A DNA stretch of 64,000 bases from NCBI GenBank assembly GCA_963846005.1, contig CAWJUH010000001.1:248001-312000 (forward strand). Reading direction: 5' to 3'. Below are positions 1 to 8,012 of the stretch, one piece after another. Under the pieces are notes generated by a model. That model had not been told where the DNA came from and did not search any database. It saw only the letters and a program-made list of their open reading frames with translations. The position numbers and the translations under genes are program-made. Numbering within the stretch: the stretch's first letter is position 1; every line of letters starts with the position of its first letter. The DNA comes from CAVSUR01 sp963846005 (GTDB lineage: Bacteria; Actinomycetota; Actinomycetes; Streptosporangiales; Streptosporangiaceae).

Positions 1-132
1 CCGCTCCACCGAGACGGTCGTGTGGCTGCGGGCCATGTCCACGATCGGCTGCCCGGCCCGGCGGGCCAGCTGCCTGGCCTCGCGCACCAGGGCCGGGTCC
101 AGGCCGAGCCTGCTCGTGCCTGCTGAGGTCAT
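1..132 (-). CDS. kamD: Lysine 5,6-aminomutase alpha subunit (N-terminus only, cut by window edge)
   Basis: Only the first 44 codons are present. The protein starts MTSAGTSRLGLDPALVREAR and continues with a QPIVDMARSHTTVSVER stretch, which I recognise as the N-terminus of the alpha subunit of adenosylcobalamin/PLP-dependent lysine 5,6-aminomutase (D-lysine and beta-lysine 5,6-migration). Its ATG overlaps the kdd stop codon in an ATGA, so it is probably translationally coupled to kdd. The beta subunit KamE would be expected just outside the window. The assignment rests on the short N-terminal signature plus the kdd and kamA neighbours, which act immediately after and before it in the same pathway. 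Confidence 0.85.
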   Translation of the reverse strand, partial: MTSAGTSRLGLDPALVREARQLARRAGQPIVDMARSHTTVSVER

Positions 133-1280
133 GATCGTGCTCCCTTCCCCGGTGCGGACCGGCCCGGCTGCTCGCCGGTGCGCCGCTCGAACAGGGCGCG
201 CACGCCCGGCTCGTCCCTGATCAGGTCCAGCGCGAGCTGCGCGTGCCCGGGTACATACCCGTTGCCGATCAGCATGGTCACGTCGGCCGCGGCACCCTCG
301 GCGCCGAGCGCCGCGGCGGTGAACGAGGTGGCCATCGAGAAGAAGACCACCGTGCCGCCCGGCGCGGTGGCCAGGATCGCGCCGCCCTCGCAGCCGGGCA
401 CGTCCACGCAGACCACGGTCACGTCGGCGGGCCCGCCCGCGGCGGCAACCGCCGCGGACAGCGCCACCGGGTCGCGGGCGTCGGCGATGACCACCTCGTC
501 GGCCAGCGGCTGCCCGCCCGCGGCCGGGGCGGCGCGCAGCAGCGCGGCCTCGGCCTCGTGCGGGACCACGCCGATGACCCGGCGCGCGCCGGCCCGGCGG
601 GCGGCGGCGGCGGACAGCGAGCCGCTCTTGCCGGCCGCGCCGACCACCGCGACGACCGGGCTGGCGGTGGCGGCGCGGGCCGGGGCGACGCCCTCGCTGG
701 CCAGCCGCAGCGCGGTCTCGCTGACCACCCGGTGGGTCAGGGCCGGAGCGCCGCAGACGTCCAGGACCGCGAGGGCGAGCGGCGCGGCCAGGTCAGCGGG
801 CAGCGCCGCGGCGATGGACCGGCCGAACAAGATCGCATGCCCGGCGCAGGGCACCTGCTCGCCGGCGCCGTCCCAGGAGGCCAGGCCGTCGGTGATGACC
901 AGCGGGGTGAGGCTGAGCGAGACCAGCGTGGCGACCCGGTCGCCCTCCTTGAGGCCGAGCGGCGAGTCCGGCCCGGCCTCGTCCACGACGCCGGTGAGCA
1001 TGCCGCCGGACCCGGTGACCGGGTTCTGCATCTTGCCCCGGCTCGCCACGATATCGAGCACGGCGGCGCGCATGGCCTCCGGACCCGGGCCGTGCGCCTC
1101 GCGCAGCTGGCGGAACGAGGCGGCGTCCAGGTTGAGCCGTTCCAGGCTGATGCGCACCTCGTCCGGCCAGATCTGCGGCCGCGGGTCGAGCCGGGCGGCG
1201 GCCTGCGGCAGTACCCCGGCCGGCTCCAGCACCCGGTGCAGCCCGAGCGGCGAGCCGGCTGTCGTCATGGTCTGAGTCAC
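129..1280 (-). CDS. kdd: L-erythro-3,5-diaminohexanoate dehydrogenase
   Basis: NAD(P)-dependent oxidative deamination of 3,5-diaminohexanoate to 3-keto-5-aminohexanoate in the lysine aminomutase pathway; cytosolic. The protein (about 383 aa) has the family hallmark NPVTGSGGML near residue 86, a cofactor-binding GAAGKSG loop near residue 214 preceded by a hydrophobic beta strand, and a C-terminal GGTVVFFSMATSF segment typical of this MDR-like family. I chose GTG at 1280 because an AGGGACGG sequence precedes it; ATG at 1268 is an alternative. The stop overlaps the kamD start (ATGA). It is divergent from kamA across about 210 bp, which argues for shared regulation. Base composition is like its neighbours. 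Confidence 0.9.
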   Translation of the reverse strand: MTQTMTTAGSPLGLHRVLEPAGVLPQAAARLDPRPQIWPDEVRISLERLNLDAASFRQLREAHGPGPEAMRAAVLDIVASRGKMQNPVTGSGGMLTGVVDEAGPDSPLGLKEGDRVATLVSLSLTPLVITDGLASWDGAGEQVPCAGHAILFGRSIAAALPADLAAPLALAVLDVCGAPALTHRVVSETALRLASEGVAPARAATASPVVAVVGAAGKSGSLSAAAARRAGARRVIGVVPHEAEAALLRAAPAAGGQPLADEVVIADARDPVALSAAVAAAGGPADVTVVCVDVPGCEGGAILATAPGGTVVFFSMATSFTAAALGAEGAAADVTMLIGNGYVPGHAQLALDLIRDEPGVRALFERRTGEQPGRSAPGKGARS

Positions 1281-1490
1281 GTATCCGTCCCTGCCCGTGC
1301 GGGCCGCCGCCGCACCGGGAGGTTCCAGGATGCGCAGCAATAAGGCCCGAATCAGTAGTTTCTCCCGCCTGAGACTAGGCAGACAGGAAGTTCTTGCGTA
1401 TTGTTAGGATTCTACAGGCTAAAGTCCCGCCTTCGCTAGGTCTGAGTGGCGGGCCGACGGGGGTCAAGGGCACGAAAGGCGGTTTTTGCG
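1281..1490. promoter_or_regulatory. Divergent kdd-kamD / kamA intergenic region
   Basis: This 210-bp gap must hold promoters for both directions. It is less GC-rich than its surroundings around 1355-1420. A TTGCGT at 1394 could serve as a -35 for kamA, but no clear -10 follows at the right spacing. GCCT-N6-AGGC is a weak inverted repeat just before 1382. An AAAGG ribosome-binding sequence lies about a dozen bases before the kamA ATG. No local regulator gene is evident. Confidence 0.3.
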
Positions 1491-2876
1491 ATGATTGACC
1501 AGCCGTACGCGTACCGGCGCCGGGAGCTCTCCGAGCCAGACTGGCGGCGGCTGCCCGGCTGGGCCGACATCACCGACGAGCAGTGGCAGTCGCCGCAGTG
1601 GCAGCGCGCGCACTGCGTCAAGAACATCCGCCAGCTGCGCCAGGTCACCGGCAGCGGGCTGGCCGAGGCGTTCTACGCCGACCTGGAGCGCGACCAGGCC
1701 GAGCGGGCCACCATGTCCATGCTGCTGCCGCCGCAGATGCTCAACACCATGGCCCCGCAGACCGCGGCCAGCGACCCCGGCTTCACCGACGCGTTCTACG
1801 CCGACCCGGTGCGCCGCTACATGATCCCGGTGTTCAGCGACCGGCGGGCCGACTGGCCCTCGCACCCGAAGGCCTCCCGCGACTCGCTGCACGAGGCGGA
1901 GATGTGGGCGGTGGAGGGCCTGACCCACCGCTACCCCACCAAGGTGCTGGCCGAGGTGCTGCCGACCTGCCCGCAGTACTGCGGTCACTGCACCCGGATG
2001 GACCTGGTCGGCAACCCGACGCCGGTGGTCGAGAAGCACAAGTTCGGGCTGGCCCGCGAGGACCGGCTTGACGCCATGCTGGCCTACCTGAAGGCCAACC
2101 CGGGCGTGCGGGACGTGGTCGTCTCCGGCGGCGACGTAGCCAACCTGCCGTGGCCGCGGCTGGAGGCGTTCGTGGCCGGCCTGATGGAGGTCGATACCGT
2201 CCGCGACATCCGGCTGGCGACCAAGGCGCTGATGGGCCTGCCGCAGTACTGGCTGAGCGATGACGTGCGGGCCGGGATGGAGCGCCTGGCCGCCACCGCC
2301 CGCGAGCGGGACGTCAGCATCGCCATTCACACCCACGTGAACTCGGCCCAGTCGGTCACCCCGCTGGTCGCGAAGGCGGCCCAGGCCATGCTGGACACCG
2401 GCATCCGGGACGTGCGCAACCAGGGCGTGCTGCTGCGCGGCGTCAACGACACCGCGGGCGCGATGCTGGACCTGTGCTTCGCCCTGCTCGATGAGGCGAA
2501 CATCATGCCGTACTACTTCTATATGTGCGACATGATCCCCAACAGCGAGCACTGGCGGCTGTCGCTGGCCGAGGCCCAGGAACTGCAGCACGACATCATG
2601 GGCTACCTGCCGGGCTTCGCCACGCCGCGGGTGATCTGCGACGTGCCGTACGTGGGCAAGCGCTGGGTGCACCAGGTCGCCCGCTACGACACCGAGCTGG
2701 GCATCTCGTACTGGACCAAGAACTACCGCACCGCGGTCGAGGCCGATGACGCGTTCGCGCTGGAGCGGCAGTACGAGTACTACGACCCGATCTACACGCT
2801 GCCGCAGGCCGGCCAGGACTGGTGGCGGGAGCAGGCGGCGTCCGCCCCGGCGCAGCGGGCCGTCGCGGCCAGCTGA
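1491..2876 (+). CDS. kamA: Lysine 2,3-aminomutase (radical SAM/PLP)
   Basis: Converts L-lysine to L-beta-lysine using a [4Fe-4S] cluster, S-adenosylmethionine and PLP. The 461-aa product carries the radical-SAM cluster motif C-X3-C-X2-C (C160, C164, C167, in TCPQYCGHC), a TIM-barrel-like body with VVSGGD and IAIHTHVN strands, and the length usual for KamA-family enzymes. ATG at 1491 is chosen because AAAGG precedes it and family homology begins shortly after; an upstream in-frame ATG at 1446 would add an atypical basic leader. The gene is divergent from kdd-kamD and together they cover successive steps of lysine fermentation or degradation. KamA paralogues with other substrates (EF-P lysine, glutamate) exist, but the kdd/kamD neighbours favour free lysine. 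Confidence 0.88.
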   Translation: MIDQPYAYRRRELSEPDWRRLPGWADITDEQWQSPQWQRAHCVKNIRQLRQVTGSGLAEAFYADLERDQAERATMSMLLPPQMLNTMAPQTAASDPGFTDAFYADPVRRYMIPVFSDRRADWPSHPKASRDSLHEAEMWAVEGLTHRYPTKVLAEVLPTCPQYCGHCTRMDLVGNPTPVVEKHKFGLAREDRLDAMLAYLKANPGVRDVVVSGGDVANLPWPRLEAFVAGLMEVDTVRDIRLATKALMGLPQYWLSDDVRAGMERLAATARERDVSIAIHTHVNSAQSVTPLVAKAAQAMLDTGIRDVRNQGVLLRGVNDTAGAMLDLCFALLDEANIMPYYFYMCDMIPNSEHWRLSLAEAQELQHDIMGYLPGFATPRVICDVPYVGKRWVHQVARYDTELGISYWTKNYRTAVEADDAFALERQYEYYDPIYTLPQAGQDWWREQAASAPAQRAVAAS

Positions 2877-2886
2877 GCCTCCCGGC

Positions 2887-3846
2887 TCACTGCGCTGGCG
2901 CGCTCTCGCTGCCCTCGTTCTTGCCGCTCGCGGTAGCGCGGGCCGCGGGCTCGGCGGCCTCGCCCGGGTCCTCGCTGCCTGCCGGGCCCGCAGCGGGCGG
3001 CCCGGGCACCGGGCGGGACGGCTCGGGCATCGGGCGGCGCTGGGCCAGCGCGAACCAGATCAGCCCGGTCAGCGTCAGCAGCGCGGCGATGTAGAAGTTC
3101 AGCCGCAGGCCGAGGAAATGCTCGGAGTAGTCGATCCGGATCGTCTCCTCGAAGATCCGGTAGGCGGAGTACCCGGCGACGTACAGCGCGAACAGGCCCC
3201 AGGGCCGGATCGGCCGGTGGTGGCCCAGCCAGACCAGCGCAGCCGCCAGCGCCAGGTCGAAGATCAGCTCGTACAGGAACGACGGCTGGAAGGTGCTGTG
3301 CGCGGCCAGCGCGGGCGGCAGCCCGGCCCGGTGCGCAGGCGAGATCTCCACCGCCCACGGCAGCCGGGTGGGCTTGCCGTAAAGCTCCTGGTTGAAATAG
3401 TTGCCGATCCGGCCGACCGCCTGCGCGACCAGCAGCGCCGGGGCCACCGCGTTGGCGAACAGGCCGGTGGACGCGCCCGCCCGGCGTACCCGCCAGACGC
3501 CCGCCAGCGCCCCGCCGAGCACGCCGCCCCAGATGCCGAGTCCGCCGTTCCAGACCGCGAACACGCCCCACCAGGCGTGCGGGCTGATCTGGGCCGGGGT
3601 GGTGATGTCGAAGTAGAGCCGCCCGCCGATGATCCCGGCCGGCACGGCCCAGGTCGCGACGTCACCGACCAGGCCCGGGTCGCCGCCGGCCGCCCGCCAC
3701 CGGCGCCGGGTGATGATGATCGCCAGGGTGATGCCGACCACGTACATGAGCCCGTAGTAGTGCACGTACAGCGGGCCGAGGTGAAATCCCTGCTCCGGCG
3801 GGCTCGGGATGAAGGCCAGCGGCGGGTGATGCTGGGCAAGCGCCAT
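2887..3846 (-). CDS. lgt: Prolipoprotein diacylglyceryl transferase
   Basis: Transfers diacylglycerol from phosphatidylglycerol to the lipobox cysteine of prolipoproteins; integral membrane protein. The 319-aa product has about seven hydrophobic segments and the Lgt signature GRIGNYFNQE (residues 145-154), followed by a STFQPSFLYE segment and a YRIFEETIR segment near the C-terminus, both typical of the family. A Pro/Ala-rich, Glu-containing C-terminal tail of about 50 residues is cytoplasmic and of unknown role, common in actinobacteria. ATG at 3846 is chosen because MALAQHHPPL begins the conserved region. It converges with kamA with only 10 bp between stops. Several lipoproteins are encoded in this window. 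Confidence 0.95.
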   Translation of the reverse strand: MALAQHHPPLAFIPSPPEQGFHLGPLYVHYYGLMYVVGITLAIIITRRRWRAAGGDPGLVGDVATWAVPAGIIGGRLYFDITTPAQISPHAWWGVFAVWNGGLGIWGGVLGGALAGVWRVRRAGASTGLFANAVAPALLVAQAVGRIGNYFNQELYGKPTRLPWAVEISPAHRAGLPPALAAHSTFQPSFLYELIFDLALAAALVWLGHHRPIRPWGLFALYVAGYSAYRIFEETIRIDYSEHFLGLRLNFYIAALLTLTGLIWFALAQRRPMPEPSRPVPGPPAAGPAGSEDPGEAAEPAARATASGKNEGSESAPAQ

Positions 3847-3904
3847 GGACCGAAGCGTAATCCACCGGGCCGGGGACGGCGCGCGCACGCGGCCCGGTCC
3901 CGCG

Positions 3905-4750
3905 TCAGTACAGCGACGGCCGCCGGTCGGCGTGCGCGTCGTTGCGCGGGCCGGTGGCCTTGTCCCGGGCCCGGGCCAGGTCGCAGGCGGCCGTCAGCAG
4001 CTCCGGCCCGGTCCCGGCCGGGCCGGCCAGCGGGTAGCCGTCCGGCCCGGCGATCAGGCTGCCGCCGACCCAGCTCACCCCGCGCTCGGGCCCGCACCGG
4101 CAAGCGGCCGCGACGAACATCCGGTTGGCGAACGCCGCCGCCTGCACGTTGACCGACATCATCGGCCGCTCCCCGGCCGGCACCGGCTCGGCGGGCCAGT
4201 TGACCGGCACGGCCAGCAGGTCGGCGCCGGCCAGCGCCGGGATCCTGACCCATTCGGGAAACTCGGCGTCGTAGCAGATCATCATGCCGATCCGGCCGAG
4301 CGCGGTGCCCACCACCGGCGGCGGCGCGCTGCCGGGGGTGAAGAAGTCAGGCTCGGCGTGCCACAGGTGCGCCTTGCGGTAGACGGCCCGGATCCCGCCG
4401 GGGTCGGCCAGCGCGCAGCTGTTGTAGACGCGGCCGTCCGCGCCGAGCTCGGCGAAGCCGCCGACGATCACCAGCCCCAGCTCGCGGGCCAGCGCGGCCC
4501 AGCCCGCGGGCGTCGGGCCGCCGGCCGGCTCGGCCAGCGACCGGGCCTCGGCCGGGTCGCGGAACACGTAGCCGCTCGCCGCCAGCTCGGGCAGCACCAC
4601 GAGCCGCGCGCCGCGCCCGGCGGCCGCGCGCACCGCCGCCGCGGCGGCGGCCCGGTTGCGGGCGGCCTCGCCCACCGCCAGCGGCAGCTGGCAGACCGCC
4701 ACCACGACCGGGCCCGGGCCGGGCACATCGCGGCCTGACACTGCGTGCAC
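3905..4750 (-). CDS. Carbon-nitrogen hydrolase (nitrilase superfamily)
   Basis: A probable amidase or omega-amidase-like hydrolase of small amides or carbamoyl compounds; substrate unknown. The 281-aa protein contains the full Glu-Lys-Cys catalytic triad of the superfamily: E55 in LPELAASGY, K126 in VYRKAHLWH and C159 in GMMICYDAEFPE, with FAELGADGRVYNS between them. The start is a GTG at 4750; later in-frame GTGs at 4741 and 4726 would fit equally well, since the family domain begins at VVVAVCQLP. It lies between lgt and a divergent VOC gene with no obvious operon partner. Confidence 0.85.
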   Translation of the reverse strand: MHAVSGRDVPGPGPVVVAVCQLPLAVGEAARNRAAAAAAVRAAAGRGARLVVLPELAASGYVFRDPAEARSLAEPAGGPTPAGWAALARELGLVIVGGFAELGADGRVYNSCALADPGGIRAVYRKAHLWHAEPDFFTPGSAPPPVVGTALGRIGMMICYDAEFPEWVRIPALAGADLLAVPVNWPAEPVPAGERPMMSVNVQAAAFANRMFVAAACRCGPERGVSWVGGSLIAGPDGYPLAGPAGTGPELLTAACDLARARDKATGPRNDAHADRRPSLY

Positions 4751-4791
4751 ATGGCCACCCTAGCCAGTGCGGATCGCTACCATATGCCGCT

Positions 4792-5166
4792 ATGGCGGCA
4801 CTATTCAGCCGGATAATTCCGATTCTCTTCGTCCGCGATCTGCAGGCTGAACGGGACTTCTATATCCGGCTGGGCTTTCACGTCACCTACGAGGGCCCCG
4901 AGTACCCCTACTTCCTCGCCCTCGGCCACGGGCCGGTCGAGTTCGGCATCGAATGGCGGGCGGGCTTTGCCGCCAGCGGGCCGGACCGCGTGCTGACCTG
5001 GCAGTTCGGCATCTCCGACCTGGACGAGGCGAAGAAGCAGCTAGCGGACGCGGGCGTGCCCTACCGGGAAGAGCTGATGACCCCGGCGCCGGACTGGCAG
5101 TACCGGGTGCTGCACGCGCGCACCCCGAACGGCTACCACCTGCTGCTGGAGGAGGGCAGCGGCTGA
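4792..5166 (+). CDS. VOC-superfamily (glyoxalase/bleomycin-resistance-like) protein
   Basis: A single-domain 124-aa protein with the paired beta-alpha-beta-beta-beta modules of the vicinal oxygen chelate fold: IPILFVRDLQAERDFYIRLGF opens the first module and FGISDLDEAKKQLADAGV the second, ending in the LLLEEG strand common to the fold. Members bind a metal or a hydrophobic ligand and act as dioxygenases, isomerases or antibiotic-binding proteins; the substrate here cannot be inferred. It is divergent from the nitrilase-family gene (41 bp apart) and could share a promoter with it. Confidence 0.8.
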   Translation: MAALFSRIIPILFVRDLQAERDFYIRLGFHVTYEGPEYPYFLALGHGPVEFGIEWRAGFAASGPDRVLTWQFGISDLDEAKKQLADAGVPYREELMTPAPDWQYRVLHARTPNGYHLLLEEGSG

Positions 5167-5293
5167 ACCTCCGGGCAGCCGGGCTGATCGCGGCCACGGC
5201 CGCGCAGGCCGCGGCGCGCCTGACCCGGGATGCACCGCCGGGCCGGCGCGTTTTACTGTAAAGGAAACTGGCCACCGGGCCCGGAGGTAGTTC

Positions 5294-6730
5294 ATGGCCA
5301 CCGCGTCGTCCAATGCCCCCGCCAGTGCCCGGACGGCTCCCGACCGGCTGAGCCGCGGCGCGCTCGGCCTGACCGACATCACCGCGTCGACGATGGCCAA
5401 CATCGCGCCGGCCATGAGCTTCTTCTTCAGCATGGGCCTGATCGCCGCGACCGCGGGGGTCGCCTCGCCGCTGACGATCATCGCGGCGGGCATCGCGATC
5501 GCGCTGCTCGGCAACACCGTGGCCCAGTTCACCCGGTCGATCCCGTCCACCGGGTCGTTCATCACCTTCGTCGGCAAGGGCTTCGGCCCGGTGGCCGCGC
5601 TGACCACCGCGATCACGATGTCGGTCGGCTACATCATCGCGATCTCGTCGGTAGTCGCGATCTCCGGCGGCTGGACCGCCGACCTGATCGCCCGGTACGC
5701 GCACGTGCACATCGCCTGGCAGCTGCTCACCGCGGTCCTCACGCTCGGCGCGTTCGCCCTGGTGGTGCGGGGCGTGGCGCTGTCGACCAAATGGGCGGGC
5801 GGGCTGTTCGCGTTCGAGATCGGGCTGCTGCTGCTGGTCAGCATCTGGATCCTGGTCAAGGACGGCGGCAACCTGAACTTCACCCCGTTCGAGCCCTCGC
5901 ACCTGTCGGCCGGGTTCAAGGGCCTCGGCCTCGGCTTCCCGCTCGCGGTGTACCTGTTCATCGGCTGGGAGAACTCGGCCACGCTGGCCGAGGAGACTCA
6001 CAACCCGCGGCGCGCGGTGCCCCGGGCCATCTTCCTGGCCATCGGCGCGATCGCGGTGATGTACGTGCTGTTCGCGTACGTGACGGTGGTCGGCTACCGC
6101 TACAACGCGGCCACGCTCGGCTCCGCGGCCGGCGTGCCGTTCGTCACCGTGGCGATCGGGGTGGCGGGCTTCGTCGGCTTCCTGGCCTACCTGGCCGGGT
6201 TCACCTCGATCATGAGCTCGCTGATCGCGGCCACCAACTCCCAGGCCCGGCTGATCTTCAGCTCCGGCCGCGAGGGCCTGCTGCCTGCAGTGTGCGGCCG
6301 GGTCACGCCCCGGCACCGGACCCCGCTGGTCGCCTTCGTGATCTTCCTGGTGGTCGCGCTGGCCCTGGTCTACGGCTTCGGCTGGGGCCTGGACCCGGTG
6401 ACGTACTTCGGCGACTCGGCCACCATGGGCACGATCCCGATCATGGTCGTGTACCTGGTCACCAACCTGGCCCTGCCGGTGTACTACCGGCGCTACCACC
6501 CCGACCGGTTCTCGCTGGTCAAGCACCTTATCCTGCCGATAATCGGGGTGGCCGTGATCGCCTTCCCGATTTACGAGCTGGTCAAGCCAGGCCAGCCGCA
6601 CCCGTTCAACATCTTCCCCTACATCACGCTGGGGATCATCGCCGTCGCGCTGGTCTACGCGCTGATACTGAACGCCCGCGACCGCACCCTGGCCACCAGG
6701 ATCGGCTCGGTCGTGGCCGACGCCGACTGA
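5294..6730 (+). CDS. APC-family amino acid permease
   Basis: An integral membrane transporter of 478 aa with about twelve hydrophobic segments, beginning LSRGALGLTDITASTMANIAPA, a typical first-helix region of APC-superfamily amino acid/cation symporters. Near the middle it has the conserved WENSATLAEETHNPRR sequence after a helix (in the family, E-E-x-x-x-P-R-R). A GGAGG ribosome-binding site lies 7 bp before ATG 5294. The substrate is unknown; the nearby lysine aminomutase genes make lysine or another amino acid possible, but that is only proximity. It is not obviously in an operon with the downstream GNAT. Confidence 0.85.
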   Translation: MATASSNAPASARTAPDRLSRGALGLTDITASTMANIAPAMSFFFSMGLIAATAGVASPLTIIAAGIAIALLGNTVAQFTRSIPSTGSFITFVGKGFGPVAALTTAITMSVGYIIAISSVVAISGGWTADLIARYAHVHIAWQLLTAVLTLGAFALVVRGVALSTKWAGGLFAFEIGLLLLVSIWILVKDGGNLNFTPFEPSHLSAGFKGLGLGFPLAVYLFIGWENSATLAEETHNPRRAVPRAIFLAIGAIAVMYVLFAYVTVVGYRYNAATLGSAAGVPFVTVAIGVAGFVGFLAYLAGFTSIMSSLIAATNSQARLIFSSGREGLLPAVCGRVTPRHRTPLVAFVIFLVVALALVYGFGWGLDPVTYFGDSATMGTIPIMVVYLVTNLALPVYYRRYHPDRFSLVKHLILPIIGVAVIAFPIYELVKPGQPHPFNIFPYITLGIIAVALVYALILNARDRTLATRIGSVVADAD

Positions 6731-6784
6731 ACCGGGAGCCGAGCTGAACCGGGAGCCAAGCTGAGCCGCGCGCCGGAGCCGGCC

Positions 6785-7294
6785 GTGATCAGGCCGGCCC
6801 GGCCCGCCGACGTGCCGGCCATCCACCGGCTGATCCGCGAGCTGGCCGCCTACGAGCGGTCCGCGGACCAGGTGCGCGGCAGCCAGGAGCAGCTGGCGGC
6901 CGCGCTGTTCGGCGACCGGCCCGCGGTGTTCGCGCACGTGGCCGAGGTCGGCGGCCAGGTCGCCGGGTTCGCGCTGTGGTTCCTGAACTTCTCCACCTGG
7001 CTGGCCTCGCACGGCATCTACCTGGAGGACCTGTACGTCACCCCGGCGCTGCGCGGCACCGGCCTCGGCCGGGCGCTGCTGGCCGAGCTGGCCCGGATCT
7101 GCGTGCAGCGCGGCTACGGGCGGCTGGAATGGTGGGTGCTGGACTGGAACTCCCCCGCCATCGGCTTCTACACCGCGATCGGCGCCCGGCCGATGGACGA
7201 GTGGACCGTGCACCGGCTGACCGGCCCGGCCCTGGCCGAGCTCGCGGACACCGCCGGGCCCCCGCCCCGTCCGGATGAGCGCCGTGCCCGATGA
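6785..7294 (+). CDS. GNAT-family N-acetyltransferase
   Basis: A 169-aa acetyl-CoA-dependent acyltransferase. It starts with GTG (MIRPARPADVPAIHRLIREL) and shows the GNAT core: strand-loop HGIYLEDLYVTPALRGTGLG, which contains the acetyl-CoA pyrophosphate-binding R/Q-x-x-G-x-G/A-type loop (RGTGLG), followed by a long helix, then WWVLDWNSPAIGFYTAIGA. This arrangement is like diamine (spermidine/spermine-type) acetyltransferases, so a polyamine or amino-acid amine is a reasonable guess. The last 20 bases overlap the next GNAT gene, suggesting translational coupling. Confidence 0.85.
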   Translation: MIRPARPADVPAIHRLIRELAAYERSADQVRGSQEQLAAALFGDRPAVFAHVAEVGGQVAGFALWFLNFSTWLASHGIYLEDLYVTPALRGTGLGRALLAELARICVQRGYGRLEWWVLDWNSPAIGFYTAIGARPMDEWTVHRLTGPALAELADTAGPPPRPDERRAR

Positions 7295-7316
7295 GATGAG
7301 CGCCGTGCCCGATGAG
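7275..7316 (+). repeat. Tandem 21-bp duplication containing a start codon
   Basis: Two perfect copies of a 21-bp unit (7275-7295 and 7296-7316), each encoding MSAVPDE in the frame of the downstream GNAT. The stop of the upstream GNAT falls inside copy 1, so the duplication gives the downstream gene a second in-frame ATG. Confidence 0.95.
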
Positions 7317-7910
7317 GGGTTCCGCGGGCTGGCCGGCCCGCGGGTCGTGATCCGCCGGCTCGAGCCGGCCGACGCGCGGGCGCTGGCCGCCTACCGGTCG
7401 GACCCGCAGGTGGCCCGCTACCAGGGCTGGGACGCGCCTTACCCGCTGGCCGACGCGGAGCGGCTGATCGGCCAGCTGGCGCGCCGCCAGCCGGACACCC
7501 CCGGGCAGTGGTTCCAGTTCGCCGTCGCGCTGCGCCCGGCAGGCCCGCTGCTCGGCGACGTGGGCGTGCTGACCCGCGGCGACGACCCGCGGCAGTGCGA
7601 GATCGGGTTCACCCTCGCCGCGGCGCACCAGCACCGCGGCTACGCGACCGAGGCGGTCGGGCTGGTCGCGGGCTACCTGTTCACCGCCCGGGGCAAGCAC
7701 CGGATCACCGCCAGCTGCGACGCGCGGAACGCGGCGTCGGCCGCGCTGCTGGAGCGGCTCGGCATGCGCCGCGAGGGCCACCTGCGCGCCAGCACCTGGG
7801 CCAAGGGCGAGTGGACCGACGACCTGCTCTACGGCCTGCTGCGCGCCGAATGGGCAGGAAAGGAAAACCCGGCCCGCAAGCAGCCGGGTGGTATGCGCAG
7901 CACACCATAA
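7275..7910 (+). CDS. GNAT-family N-acetyltransferase (RimJ/RimL-like)
   Basis: A 211-aa protein (204 aa from the second ATG) of the ribosomal-protein/small-molecule GNAT subgroup. It has VIRRLEPADARALAAYRSDP at the N-terminus, IGFTLAAAHQHRGYATEAV as the acetyl-CoA loop (RGYATEA) and CDARNAASAALLERLGM-RREG, typical of RimJ-like enzymes. Two starts are possible because of the 21-bp duplication. It overlaps the preceding GNAT, so the two probably form a small operon. It could acetylate a protein N-terminus or an antibiotic; this cannot be resolved from sequence. Confidence 0.85.
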   Translation: MSAVPDEMSAVPDEGFRGLAGPRVVIRRLEPADARALAAYRSDPQVARYQGWDAPYPLADAERLIGQLARRQPDTPGQWFQFAVALRPAGPLLGDVGVLTRGDDPRQCEIGFTLAAAHQHRGYATEAVGLVAGYLFTARGKHRITASCDARNAASAALLERLGMRREGHLRASTWAKGEWTDDLLYGLLRAEWAGKENPARKQPGGMRSTP

Positions 7911-8012
7911 CGCGTGAACCGGCGGCGGCCGCGGGCCGGGAGGCGGTAGCCGCCCTGGCTGGCGCTCCGGGGTTGAGCCAGGCCCAGGTTGGGTAGCTGC
8001 GGCGCTGTGCAG

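Noticed and set aside
3905..4750. Agmatine or N-carbamoylputrescine amidohydrolase identity for the nitrilase-family gene
   Set aside because: The Glu-Lys-Cys triad is shared by the whole superfamily. Nothing in the sequence or neighbours fixes the substrate.
4883..7213. 776-codon open frame on the minus strand opposite the APC permease and GNAT genes
   Set aside because: High GC opens long antisense frames. Its translation is Arg/Gly/His/Pro/Asp-rich low-complexity text with no family pattern, and the opposite strand carries clear APC and GNAT motifs.
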